DNA of 64,000 nt, taken from NCBI GenBank assembly GCA_963697285.1, contig CAVONI010000011.1:1178001-1242000 (forward strand), written 5' to 3'. The translations under genes were made by a program, and so were the position numbers. The notes under the pieces were generated by a model. It had not been told where the DNA came from, did not search any database, and saw only the letters and a list, made by a program, of their open reading frames with translations. The stretch comes from JAEUQQ01 sp963697285. Its GTDB lineage: Bacteria > Acidobacteriota > Vicinamibacteria > Vicinamibacterales > JAFNAJ01. This document shows, piece by piece, positions 8,196 to 17,811 of this stretch (the first letter of the stretch is position 1; each line of letters opens with the position of its first letter).

Positions 8196-11100
8196 ATGCC
8201 GAGACATTGCGCCCGCGTTGTTGTCCTGCTCAGCCTCGTCCTTGCGTGGTCGGCCACACCTCTCGCTGCCCAGGCCGTCTTCGACGGTACGGGCTTCGCC
8301 AGCGGGCGTGACACACACACGGTCTTTCCCTACGAGCATGTCGACCCGCTCTCCGGGAACCTGCTGTTGATGACGACCGACTTGAGTCTGCCGGGCAACG
8401 CCGGCATGCCCCTGGTGGTGCAGCGGGTTTACAACAGCAAGATCCACCCGAACTTCGAGAACAACCAGGACACGACGCTCGAAGAACAGTCCTGGGCGGG
8501 TGTCGGGTGGCGCTTACATTTCGGGCGGGTCATCAACCCGTCCACGGCGACGCCAGGCGCGACGCTCATTGAGATGAGCGATGGCAGCCGACACCCCCTG
8601 TACACGACCACCCATTTCGGCGAAGGCTGGATGACCCGCGAGTTCTGGCGCTACGACCGCACGACGCACACGCTGAAGCTGCCGAACGGGTATGTCTACA
8701 CCTTCGGGCATGTGGCGGCGCCGAACGGGATGCTGACCGACGTGCGGTACGTGACGCGTATCGAGGATGCCTACGGCAACAGCCTCGTCTTCACCTACTT
8801 CGCCGCGCCGGGGCCGACCGACGGCGTGCAGACGATCACGCAGGACCTCGGCGCCGGCCAGTCGCGCACGGTGACGTTCACGTACAACCCGACGACCAGG
8901 ATGCTCGCCACGATGGTCTACGACGGGCGGACGTGGACCTACAACATGTGGCCGGCGAACGTGACCGGCCACTACTGGCTGACCGACGTGCAGACGCCAA
9001 CGAACCTGACGCGTTGGCACTTCGAGTACGACGCGACGCTGCCGGGCGGCGAACTGAAGTCGTTGGTCGCGCCGAGCGGCGGGTTCGTACGCTTCGTGTA
9101 CGCCACGCAGCAGCGGACCTTGAACCAGCTCTCGGTGCCCGTCCGCGTTGTCACGTCACGCGCGACGGATGCGCCGGACGTCACACCGGGGACGTGGACC
9201 TTCCAGTACGGCCAGGGCACCAACGGCGACGAGTCGGTGGTGACGACCCCGTGCAACATCGCGCGCTACCGGTATCTGGGGGTCGGCACGGGTGGCCCGT
9301 TCAACGCGTGGCGGTCCGGCCTGCTCGCACAACGGACGCTGTCGTCGACCGGGGGGACGGTGCTGGAGCAGGAGACGCTGACCTGGGGCACCCTCGACCC
9401 GGTCTCGCCGGACCCGATTCCACCGGTCCCGGGCGGATCGACGGGCGACCCTGCGGTGTATCCGGCGCACCTGCTCGAGCGCGTGGTCACGCGCGGCACG
9501 CCATCCTGGCGCACGACCTTTGAGTTCCACCAGGCCGATGGCCGCTTCAACGACTACGGCCGCCCGTATCGCGTGCGCGCCTATGACGAGGGCAATGTCA
9601 CGTACCGCCAGACGGAGACGACCTACGAGTATGGGTTCTTCCAGAATCCGCAACTGCCCTACGTCCTCCCCGTGGCCTCCGTGGTCGAGTCGCTCGGGGC
9701 CGAGTCGGCCACCAGCAGCGTGACGTACGACCTGTGGACCGGGTTCCCGCTGACGACGACGGTCCGTGGGTTCACCACGACCTACACCCGCACCGCCCGC
9801 GGTAACGTGGCGACCGTGCGGGATGCGGTGCGCCCCGTCACGACCTTCGAGTACAGCTGGGGCGTCGTCAGCAGCATCACGCCGCCTGCGGTGATCCCCG
9901 TCTCTCCCCCTACGATCACACGCAGCATCCGCAGTGATGGCCTGGTCGCCTGGGAGCGCGTCGGGCCCACGGATGCGGGACGCACGACGTACAAGTACGA
10001 CGACATCGGGCGGGTGACCCGCGTGACGCCGCCGGGGGGCGGAGGGGCGGCGCGGTGGTCGACGGCGTACAGCTATGACGTCACGCACAGCCGGTTCTTC
10101 AGGACCGTCGTCGGCGACGTCCAGGTGCCGAGCACCCAGCGGGTTACGCTCGTGGATCTGGACTACTTCGGGCGCGCGATCCGCACCACGGATCCGGCGG
10201 GCGTGCAGGTCGAGATCGGGTACGACGCGTGTGGCCGCCCGACCGCGCAGAGCCTGCCGTACACGGGCGGCGCCTTTCTCGGCTGGGGGACCACCGCGAC
10301 TTACGACGCGCTGGGCCGTGTACTGACTACCACCACCCTGACGGGGCCCTCGACGTCGTCGACCACCTCGTGGAGCTATCCCGGCGGCGACGTGCAGGTG
10401 ACCGACCCACTGCTCCGCACGACGACCTACGACTACCAGGCGTTCGGCGATCCAGGCGGCGCCCGCCTTCGGGCGGTCACCGATGCCGACAGCCCCGAAC
10501 CCAAGGTGACGACCTATCAGTACGCCCTCGCCGGGGACGTGGCCGAGGTGCGTGGGCCGGGGACCGGACCGACGCCGTCGGGGCCAGTTCGCACATGGCG
10601 CTATCACGCGACCTCCGGGCTGTTGGAAAGCGACACGCAGCCCGAGTCGGGGACGACGAGCTACGTGCACGATGGGGCGGGCCTGCTCACGACGGTGACG
10701 GTCGGCATCGCGCCCAACCAGGTCGTGACGACGCTGCTCTATGACGCGGCTGGCCGGCCGCGGGGACGCGATCTGCCAGGCACGGCCGACGACGTGACTT
10801 TGACGTACGACGGGCAGGGACGGCTCGCGAGTCAGACGCTCGGCGGGGTGGTCACGGCGTGGACCTACGACGCAACGTTCGGGCGCCTCAGCACGCGCCG
10901 CGACGAACTGGACGGGCGTGTGTTCACCTCGACGTACACCTACAACGCGCACGACGACCTCACCGGAATCACGTATCCGCGGCCGAGTGGCAGCGGCCGA
11001 CAGGTCACGTATACCGTCGCGCCCACCACCGCGCGCCTGACGGGCGTGACCACGACGGTGAACGGCGGCGCGCCGTCGGCGTTCGCCACCAATTTCACCT

Positions 11101-14100
11101 ATGACGCGTCGGGACGCCTGGCGAGCTACCAGACCGGCCCGGTCCTGCATAGCGTCGAGTACGACCTGGCGAGCCGGCCGACGAGCATCGAGGCCGGCCT
11201 CAGCGGGTCCTCGGGCGCGAACCGTCTCGACCTCACCTACAGCTACAACGCGGCGTCGGAGGTGACGGGCATCGGTGACCCACGCGCGGGTGCCTCGCAG
11301 ACGTTCACGTACGACACGCTCAGCCGACTGCGCACGGCCGACGCGCCAGGCGGGTATGGCTCGCTGACCTGGGCGTACGACGCGACAGGCAATCGGACGC
11401 AGTCTCTGCGCAACGGCCTTGCCACGAACTATCAGTACGACCCAACCACGCAGTTCTTGTTGAGCACCAGCGGCGGGTCGGCCGAGACGTTCACGCCCGG
11501 GCCGCTGGGACGCGTCGCGGCCGACAGCCAGGGCATATATACCTACCGCGCCAACGGCACGGTGGGCACGGTGTCGCGCACGACGCCGGCCATGACGGCC
11601 ACGTACGACTATGCGGCCGATGGCTGGCGCATCAAGCGCACCGTCAACGGCACCACGAGCTACACGCTGCGCGGCGTCGGCACGCAGACCCTGAGCACGT
11701 TCGACGTGCTCAATGGCACCGCCGTCTGGTCGCGTGACTACATCTATGGCGCGGGCCGCCTGCTGGGGGCCGTGAAGCGGAATGCGAGCGCGCTCGTCGC
11801 CTTCAGCGCGGCCGCGTCGTCGGTCGGCGAAGGCGCGGGGCCCGCGACGGCCAGCGTCGTGCTGACGACCACCGATGGGCTGCCCGTGGCATGGCCCGTG
11901 ACCGTGCAGTACACGACCGCGAACGGCACCGCCGTGGCCGGGGCCGACTACACGACGACCTCGGGCACGGTGACGTTTCCCACAGGGTCCCCGAGCGGCG
12001 CCACGCAGCCGATCAGCGTCCTGCTGGTCAACGACGCCCTCGACGAGGCCGACGAGACGTTCACGATCACGGTATCGGCCCCGAGCGGCGGCGGGCTCGG
12101 GACCGTGGCGACGCACACGGTGACCATCACGGACAACGACGCCCCGCCGACGCTGACCGTGAACTGCCAGACGGTGGCCGAGACCGTGGGCATTGCCACC
12201 TGCACGGTCACGCCGAGTGCGCCGAGTGGCCTGGTGATGTCGGTGCTGTTCGGGACGGCCAACGGCACGGCTCTGGCCGCGGCGGGCGACTACACGCCGG
12301 TCTCGGGCTACGTGCTTTCGTGGGCCCCCGGCGCGTCGGGTGCCCAATCGGTCGGGGTGAGCATCGCCGATGACGGCTGGACGGAGCCGGCCGAGACCGT
12401 GCTCGGGCGGGTGACCGCCGCCACCAATGCGACGATCGCCGGGACCGGTGAATCCCCCCTCACGATCACCGCCAACGACGGGACGCGGGTGACGATTGAC
12501 GCGGCGCTCCCGGGGCGCTACTTCGCCGACCTGCACGCGGGACCTGGCGTGGACGACTACCTGCTGATGGCCAATCCGACCGGCACGGCGACGACCGCGC
12601 GCGTGACCTACGTGCGACCCGACGGGTCGGGCACCACGCGCGACGTGTCAGTGCCGGCCTGGACGCGGATCTCGTTGCACATGCCTGCGGACCCCACGAT
12701 TGCCGGCGCCGGGCTCGTGTCGGCCGCGGTGCAATCGCTCAATGCCGCCGTCCCGCTCGACGTGGAGCACGCGCAGTACTCGGGCACGAGCTGGTCGGTC
12801 GGCCGCAGTACGGAAGGGGTCGTCCCGGCGTCGACGTGGTATCTCGCCGAAGGCAACGTCAGCACCTTCGAGGAGTACGTCACGGTCTTCAACGTCGAAC
12901 CGGTGGCGGTCTCCGTCGTGTGGACGGCCTATCGCCCCAACGGCACGACCGCCACACGGACCGAGATACTCCCTGCGGGGCCGGGCCGGACCCGCCTGCG
13001 GGTGCGTGACTGGACGGCCCTGGGCCTCGGGGACCACGGCACGCGCCTCACCGCCACGCGCGTCGACACCGGCGCCGCCGCGGGCCTCGTCGTCGAGCGC
13101 ACGCAGGAGTGGGAAAGCGACCGACGCGAAGCGGCGAGCAGCCCTGGGGCCAGCGCCCTGTCCACGACCTGGCATGTCGCCGAGGGGCACAAGGGGGCGT
13201 TCGACGGGTACTACACGGTCCTCAATCCTCAGGCCAGCGCGCAGACGATCGCGGTGACGTATCGCCACGAGAACGGCGTGACGTATGCCGGGTCGCTGAC
13301 CGTCGGGGCGAGTAGCCGGGCGACGTTCAGCATCCCGTCCTGGGTGCCGGATGGCAGTGTGGGGCTGACCCTCACGGCCTCCTTGGGCATCGCGGTCGAG
13401 CGCTCGATGTACGGAGGCCCCATGTGGACGGTCGGCCACAGCGGCGTGGCCAGTCCCACGGGCGGCACGACGTGGCGCTTCGCGGAGGGCGCGACCGGCT
13501 GGTTCGACACGTACTTCGCGTTGACGAACCTGTCGGGTACCACCACGACCGCGACGCTGACGTTCATGACGACAGCGGGGCCGACGGTGACGACGACGGT
13601 GCTCGTGCCGGCGCAGGCGCGCGCGACGGTCTACGCGAACGCGGTGCCGGGTCTGAACAACGCCACGTTCCGCACGTCGGTGACGGCGAGTCAGCCGATC
13701 GTGGTCGAGCGCGCGAGCTACTGGCCGGGGACCAGCGGCAGTGGCCTCACGGCCGGGGGCGATGAACTGGCGGGAGCCAGCGGCGTCGAGCTCACACATT
13801 CGCCGGAGGTGGGGGCGGTCGCCGACGTCGAGGTCGGTCTGCCGGGGCTGGACGCCGGTGTCGCCGCGCTGGCGCGGCCGTACGCCCTGCTCGACGTGGA
13901 ACCGGTCGGCGTCGTGAGTCTCGCGCGCGCGGCGGGGCAGGTGAGCGAGGACGAGCAGACCATTCTCGCCCGGGTGGCGGAGGCCCGCGCCGACTTCCTC
14001 CGACACGCTCCGCCAGGCACCCCAACCGGCGTGGCGCCCCCGCTGCGCACGGGCGGCACCGCCGCGGCGGGCGCGGCCGGTGGGGCCACCACGACGGCCA

Positions 14101-14150
14101 TTGCCCTGCCCTGGAGCGGCGGGCACCTCACGCTGGGGAGGCTCCAGTGA
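8196..14150 (+). CDS. Module B: large secreted Rhs/YD-repeat shell protein with two Calx-beta domains, no toxin
   Basis: 1984 aa from ATG 8196, chosen because it begins a clean signal peptide (VVLLSLVLAWSATPLAAQA); the open frame itself extends upstream to 8034. Residues about 30-470 are the N-terminal Rhs plug-like region (SGNLLLMTTDLSLPGNAGMP, VGWRLHFGRVI). About 470-1195 are tandem YD repeats (YDDIGRVTRV, YDALGRVLTT, YDATFGRLSTR, YDTLSRLRTAD, YDATGNRTQS) that should build the hollow cocoon. About 1200-1428 are two Calx-beta domains (TVQYTTANGTAVAGADYTTT, DDGWTEPAETVL). About 1435-1865 hold four roughly 110-residue beta modules with the recurring W..AEG....FD.Y....N pattern. The tail is Ala/Gly/Thr rich and ends LTLGRLQ. 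It has no RHS-core DPxG cleavage site and no toxin of its own; these sit on the next gene, which overlaps its stop by 4 bp. Intact frame. Confidence 0.88.
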   Translation: MPRHCARVVVLLSLVLAWSATPLAAQAVFDGTGFASGRDTHTVFPYEHVDPLSGNLLLMTTDLSLPGNAGMPLVVQRVYNSKIHPNFENNQDTTLEEQSWAGVGWRLHFGRVINPSTATPGATLIEMSDGSRHPLYTTTHFGEGWMTREFWRYDRTTHTLKLPNGYVYTFGHVAAPNGMLTDVRYVTRIEDAYGNSLVFTYFAAPGPTDGVQTITQDLGAGQSRTVTFTYNPTTRMLATMVYDGRTWTYNMWPANVTGHYWLTDVQTPTNLTRWHFEYDATLPGGELKSLVAPSGGFVRFVYATQQRTLNQLSVPVRVVTSRATDAPDVTPGTWTFQYGQGTNGDESVVTTPCNIARYRYLGVGTGGPFNAWRSGLLAQRTLSSTGGTVLEQETLTWGTLDPVSPDPIPPVPGGSTGDPAVYPAHLLERVVTRGTPSWRTTFEFHQADGRFNDYGRPYRVRAYDEGNVTYRQTETTYEYGFFQNPQLPYVLPVASVVESLGAESATSSVTYDLWTGFPLTTTVRGFTTTYTRTARGNVATVRDAVRPVTTFEYSWGVVSSITPPAVIPVSPPTITRSIRSDGLVAWERVGPTDAGRTTYKYDDIGRVTRVTPPGGGGAARWSTAYSYDVTHSRFFRTVVGDVQVPSTQRVTLVDLDYFGRAIRTTDPAGVQVEIGYDACGRPTAQSLPYTGGAFLGWGTTATYDALGRVLTTTTLTGPSTSSTTSWSYPGGDVQVTDPLLRTTTYDYQAFGDPGGARLRAVTDADSPEPKVTTYQYALAGDVAEVRGPGTGPTPSGPVRTWRYHATSGLLESDTQPESGTTSYVHDGAGLLTTVTVGIAPNQVVTTLLYDAAGRPRGRDLPGTADDVTLTYDGQGRLASQTLGGVVTAWTYDATFGRLSTRRDELDGRVFTSTYTYNAHDDLTGITYPRPSGSGRQVTYTVAPTTARLTGVTTTVNGGAPSAFATNFTYDASGRLASYQTGPVLHSVEYDLASRPTSIEAGLSGSSGANRLDLTYSYNAASEVTGIGDPRAGASQTFTYDTLSRLRTADAPGGYGSLTWAYDATGNRTQSLRNGLATNYQYDPTTQFLLSTSGGSAETFTPGPLGRVAADSQGIYTYRANGTVGTVSRTTPAMTATYDYAADGWRIKRTVNGTTSYTLRGVGTQTLSTFDVLNGTAVWSRDYIYGAGRLLGAVKRNASALVAFSAAASSVGEGAGPATASVVLTTTDGLPVAWPVTVQYTTANGTAVAGADYTTTSGTVTFPTGSPSGATQPISVLLVNDALDEADETFTITVSAPSGGGLGTVATHTVTITDNDAPPTLTVNCQTVAETVGIATCTVTPSAPSGLVMSVLFGTANGTALAAAGDYTPVSGYVLSWAPGASGAQSVGVSIADDGWTEPAETVLGRVTAATNATIAGTGESPLTITANDGTRVTIDAALPGRYFADLHAGPGVDDYLLMANPTGTATTARVTYVRPDGSGTTRDVSVPAWTRISLHMPADPTIAGAGLVSAAVQSLNAAVPLDVEHAQYSGTSWSVGRSTEGVVPASTWYLAEGNVSTFEEYVTVFNVEPVAVSVVWTAYRPNGTTATRTEILPAGPGRTRLRVRDWTALGLGDHGTRLTATRVDTGAAAGLVVERTQEWESDRREAASSPGASALSTTWHVAEGHKGAFDGYYTVLNPQASAQTIAVTYRHENGVTYAGSLTVGASSRATFSIPSWVPDGSVGLTLTASLGIAVERSMYGGPMWTVGHSGVASPTGGTTWRFAEGATGWFDTYFALTNLSGTTTTATLTFMTTAGPTVTTTVLVPAQARATVYANAVPGLNNATFRTSVTASQPIVVERASYWPGTSGSGLTAGGDELAGASGVELTHSPEVGAVADVEVGLPGLDAGVAALARPYALLDVEPVGVVSLARAAGQVSEDEQTILARVAEARADFLRHAPPGTPTGVAPPLRTGGTAAAGAAGGATTTAIALPWSGGHLTLGRLQ

Positions 14151-15209
14151 GCGCCGCGCATAGGCGGCTGGCTTCTGCGCCGGGCGTGGTTCGCACGGGG
14201 TGCACGCCGAACGCGCTGGCGAGTCTCTTCCTCGTGGCTCTGGGTGTTGGCCCGGTGGCGGCACAGACGGAGGTGGTCGAGGTACTACGGGCAGGATGCG
14301 CTGGGGTCGGTGCGGATCGTGTTCGACGTCAACGGCGTCGCGACCGCACGCGCCGACTTCGAGCCGTTCGGGGAACTGTTCACGGTGCCGGACATGCCGG
14401 GCGGACAGTTACCGGCGCAGCAGTTCACGGGGCAGGAGCGCGACCCGGAGGCCAGCGCGGACTACTTCGGGGCGCGGTTCTACACGCCGCGGACGGGGCG
14501 ATTCTCGCAGGTCGATCCCGTGTACGCGGGGCTGTTCGATCCGCAGCAGTGGAATCGGTATGGGTACGCGCGGAACAATCCGCTGACGTTCATCGACCCG
14601 GATGGACTGACGGCGCGAGCAGCTCCCGGTGAGCCCGGCGGCTTCAGCTGTGCCGACATCCTGGCGATCAACGCCAACGACAGCCTCTGTGCGAAGGGTG
14701 GCGGCGGCACCAGCATGCCTGGCACCGGGGCGGCCTTCGGTGTTCCTCAGGTCACCACGCAGACTGCTGCGTTCAGGGTCTCCAAGGAGCGCCGGGAGCC
14801 CGGCGAGCGCGCCAGTTACCTTGCTGGCATGGTTGATGATTTCCTCGACGCGCAGCCGCCAGGGGATGCGTTGATGATCGAGGGCATGCTCTTTCTGATT
14901 GAGGAGAATGCGAAGAATCTGTTGACGGCGCCTTTCGTCATTCTCGGGACCATTGGCAAGGGCGTTGGTGTGCTACCCGGAGGCGCTCAAACACTAACGA
15001 AAGTCGCTACGGTCTACCAGAGGCTTCGAGATTATCACGGCATTGACAGTGCACTGGCCAGCGAACGTCTGCACCAGATCAAGGCGGCCGCGGGCTTCCG
15101 AGGAAACGACAACGTCCTATTCGATCTTACCGGGAACGTCTACGATCCAAGGACCGGTGCTTGGCTCGGCAGTCTGACCGCTGGCGGCGCCAAGAGGCGA
15201 CTGCGATAG
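14147..15209 (+). CDS. Module B: short secreted RHS-core protein with unclassified C-terminal toxin (one frameshift)
   Basis: Starts at GTG 14147, overlapping the shell TGA. The signal peptide (ALASLFLVALGVGPVAAQ) and the RHS core (YYGQDALGSVRIVFDVNG, RYGYARNNPLTFIDPDG) are in different frames because of one extra G at 14281/14282. Sister copies at 5329 and 16622 read GTCGAGTACTAC here and this copy reads GTCGAGGTACTAC. Corrected length is about 353 aa. After the DPDG site the linker differs from modules A and C: CADILAINANDSLC, a helical piece (MIEGMLFLIEENAKNL) and a hydrophobic stretch (TAPFVILGTIGKGVGVL). The last 55 residues (SERLHQIKAAAGFRGNDNVL, GNVYDPRTGAWLGSLT, basic end KRRLR) look like a small toxin domain I cannot name with confidence. 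It is followed 19 bp later by a small candidate immunity gene. Confidence 0.75.
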
Positions 15210-15228
15210 TGTAAACCCGGAGCTGCAT

Positions 15229-15438
15229 ATGACCAGAGCCTATGCCATAGTCCGCGTGGAAGACGGCGCCGGTGAAGAGACGCCGTTTGAATTCAGAATG
15301 AAGGTAAAACGAATCGTGTGGGACCAAGACCTCGCGAACAGTGAAGTAGATCGACTCAATGCCATCCGTCGGAGCCCTTGTCATTACTTCTGGCAGGTGA
15401 CTCATGTTGACGACGTACCAGGGCGTGATAGCTCGTGA
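15229..15438 (+). CDS. Small protein, candidate immunity protein for module B
   Basis: 69 aa (MTRAYAIVRVEDGAGEETPF at the start), preceded by a good GGAG ribosome site 8 nt upstream and lying 19 bp after the module B toxin. No signal peptide or membrane segment, so cytosolic. The pattern of short strands followed by a helix (DQDLANSEVDRLNAIRR) and then CHYFWQVTHVDD resembles a compact alpha/beta fold. I do not recognise a family. The immunity role rests only on position and size. Confidence 0.6.
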   Translation: MTRAYAIVRVEDGAGEETPFEFRMKVKRIVWDQDLANSEVDRLNAIRRSPCHYFWQVTHVDDVPGRDSS

Positions 15439-15509
15439 GATGCACTTAGTGTGTTTTGGATCACTCAGATCCTCATGGCGAGGCCAGCGTGAGGAAGCGG
15501 GAACCTGCT

Positions 15510-15797
15510 TCAGGCAAGGCGTCTGATCCAAATTGAGTGATCAGGTTGTGGAGGACGGCGTTCATAGTTCCAGTCCACGGGGAAGGTATCGGGATGCAAG
15601 GCCAGGGCGCGCATCGCCGCGGCGCCCACCGTGACGCCCGTCGGGTAACGTCGTTTGTCGAGCTTTGCCTTCATGCGCAGCCCCGTCGTCGTTCGCGTGT
15701 GGCCAATCAAGTCGATGAGGGTCTCGAAGGTCCCTAGCGGTCGGCCGCGCCAGTTCTGCGTGAGATGACAGAACAGCCGAGCTCGATCTTGTTTCAC
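15510..15797 (-). mobile_element. C-terminal remnant of an ISAzo13-like (Rhodopirellula-type) transposase
   Basis: The minus-strand reading from 15797 matches the conserved C-terminus of ISAzo13-family DDE transposases: RLFCHLTQNWRGRPLGTFET, LIDLIGHTRTTTGLRMKAKL, DKRRYPTGVTVG, then ALHPDTFPVDWNYERRP. Everything N-terminal, including the catalytic DDE core, is absent. At about 15821 the sequence switches abruptly to a shell fragment of module C. A 9-bp inverted pair GATCACTCA / TGAGTGATC flanks part of the segment (about 15462 and 15534). The remnant marks a past insertion or recombination between modules B and C. Confidence 0.75.
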
Positions 15798-15820
15798 TTG
15801 CTCGTCCGACTGAACTCACC

Positions 15821-16624
15821 CGTCGCGGCATCGACGTGGTATCTCGCCGAGGGGAACGTCAGCACTTCGAGGGGTACGTCACGGTCTTCAACGTCGAACC
15901 GGTGGCGGTCTCTGTCGGCGGAGGGTGCGACCGGCGCGTTCGACACGTACTTCGCGCGGACGAACCTGTCGGGTACCGACACGACCGCGACGCTGACGTT
16001 CATGACGACCGCGGGGCCGACGGTGACGACGACGGTGCTGGTGCCGGCGCAGGCGCGCGCGACGGTCTACGCGAACGCGGTGCCGGGCCTGGGCCACGCC
16101 ACGTTCCGCACGTCGGTGACGGCGAGTCAGCCGATCGTGGTCGAGCGGGCGAGCTACTGGCCGGGGACCACCAGCAGTGGCCTCACGGCCGGGGGCGACG
16201 AACGCGATCGGCGTCTGCATGTCCTCCCGTCGCTCGGAGAACTGGCGGGAGCCAGAGACGTCGAGCTCACACATTCGGCGGAGGTGGGTGCGGTCGCCAA
16301 CGTCGACGTCAGCCTTCTCTGGCCGGACGCCGGTGTCGCCGCGTTAGCGCGGCCTTACGAACTGGTAAACGTGGAACCCGTCGGCGTCGTGAGTCTCGCG
16401 CGCGCGGCGGGCCAGGTGAGCGAGGACGAGCACGCGGTACTCGCCCGTGTGGCGAAGGCCCGCGCCGACTTCCTCCGACAGGCTCCGCCAGGCACCCAAA
16501 CCGGCGTGGCGCCCCCGCTGCGCACGGGCGGCACCGCCGCGGCGGGCGCGGCCGGCGGCGCCACCACGACGGCCATCGCCCTGCCCTGGAGCGGCGGGCA
16601 CCTCACCCTGGGGAGACTCCAGTG
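15821..16624 (+). pseudogene. Module C: truncated 3' remnant of the Rhs shell gene
   Basis: A second decayed copy of the shell. It begins at the equivalent of about 12821 (STWYLAEGNVST). One base is lost shortly after (AGCACTTCGAG versus AGCACCTTCGAG). At about 15916 it jumps to the equivalent of about 13482 (AEGATG.FDTYFA), deleting one and a half beta modules, and then runs to the C-terminal LTLGRLQ. It carries about 39 extra bases at about 16202-16240 (reading ERDRRLHVLPSLGE) compared with module B. The last part stays open from 15765 to 16624, but nothing upstream provides a signal peptide or YD repeats. It ends in the same AGTGA overlap with the following toxin gene as the other two modules. 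Confidence 0.75.
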
Positions 16625-17780
16625 ATCGCCGCGGGTCGTACGCTGGCTTCTGCGCCGGGCGTGGTTCGCACGGGGTGCACGCCGATCGCGCTGGCGAGTC
16701 TCTTCCTCGTGGCTCTGGGTGTTGGCCCGGTGGCGGCACAAACCGAGGTGGTCGAGTACTACGGGCAGGATGCGCTGGGCTCGATTCGGATCGTGTTCGA
16801 CGTCAGCGGCGTCGCCACTGCGCGCGCCGACTTCGAGCCGTTCGGGGAACTGTTCACGGTGCCTGGCATGCCGGGTGGGCAGCTGCCTGCGCAGCAGTTC
16901 ACGGCGCAGGAGCGCGACCCAGAGGCGAGCCAGGACTACTTCGGGGCACGGTTCTACACGCCGCGCACCGGACGGTTCTCGCAGGGGGATCCGGTGTACG
17001 CGGGGCTGTTCGACCCGCAGCAGTGGAATCGGTACGCGTATGTCAGGAACAACCCGTTGACGTTCGTGGATCCCGACGGTCGCGACACCGTGTCGTCGAA
17101 TTGCTACTACGACGAGGGCCTCAACATGGAGATGTGCCATGTTGTCGGTCAAGACTTGTCACCCAAGCGCCCGCCGCCACCCACCTCGAATTTCGATGGC
17201 TGGTATTTTCCTGACTGGGGAGCCGTCGGGTCGTTCCTCGAAGGGTTCATGCCGGAGGTAACGACTGGAGACCAGGTGTTCTTCCAGGTAGCCGGGGCGA
17301 ACCTTGTTGTCGGTGCGGCTGGCGCTGTCACTTTTGTCGCAGGCCCGACCGTCGCGACCGTGGTTACCTCGACGACCCTCTCGAATGCACCCGCCGTCAC
17401 CGCAGCCGTCGGTGCGGCGGGGGGCGCGACGATCGGCGCTTCAGGGGGACTTCCTGCAGGTCGACAGGTCGCAGCGTCCTGGTCTGCAAGCGTCTACAAC
17501 CGAGGCGGGCTAATGACAGGAATCGAGCACATTATGTACCGACACGGTTACAATAGCGGTTGGCAGAACGTCAGTAAGTTTGCGCAGGGAACGAGCGCCA
17601 GGGACGTCGCTGGGTACGTGGATTCCGCCTTAAAGATACGGCAACGTCTCGGGTACTGGGCCGTACGTCATCGACTACAACACTGGTCAAGCGATCGGAA
17701 CGACTGTCGTCGGGGCGACAACGTCATGGATTCGAGTCTATGTGAGGGGCGGTGTCATTCAATCCGCGTTTCCATTCTAG
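16622..17780 (+). CDS. Module C: short secreted RHS-core protein with BECR-like C-terminal toxin (one frameshift)
   Basis: Starts at GTG 16622 in the GTGA overlap. Signal peptide ALASLFLVALGVGPVAAQ, RHS core (EYYGQDALGSIRIVFDVSG to RYAYVRNNPLTFVDPDG), then the same linker as module A (CYYDEGLNMEMCHVVGQDLS, FDGWYFPDWGAVGSFL). The variable domain begins at about 17450: GIEHIMYRHGYNSGWQNVSK, then FAQGTSARDVAGYVDSALK. An extra A at 17636 breaks the frame. Uncorrected, the frame runs on to 17815 as a basic, unlikely tail. Corrected, it reads YGNVSGTGPYVIDYNTGQAI, then WIRVYVRGGVIQSAFPF and stops at 17780, about 385 aa. The corrected tail has the H..H/K..T..F layout seen in BECR-fold RNase toxins (EndoU/colicin E5-D class). 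That class call is by pattern only. It is followed 31 bp later by a small gene. Confidence 0.75.
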
Positions 17781-17811
17781 TGACATCGCAGTCTAGAATG
17801 GCAGGCTGTAG

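Noticed and set aside
9156..12536. 1126-codon open frame on the minus strand of the shell gene
   Set aside because: Arg/Ala/Gly-rich shadow created by G/C third-position bias opposite the Rhs shell; no domain, and the plus strand is clearly coding.
12648..14264. 538-codon minus-strand open frame across the shell/toxin junction
   Set aside because: Mirror of the plus-strand coding sequence, with no recognisable domain.
14270..14300. Programmed frameshift in the module B toxin gene
   Set aside because: The sister copies at 5329 and 16622 are in frame at this point and differ by exactly one G; an error or mutation is simpler.
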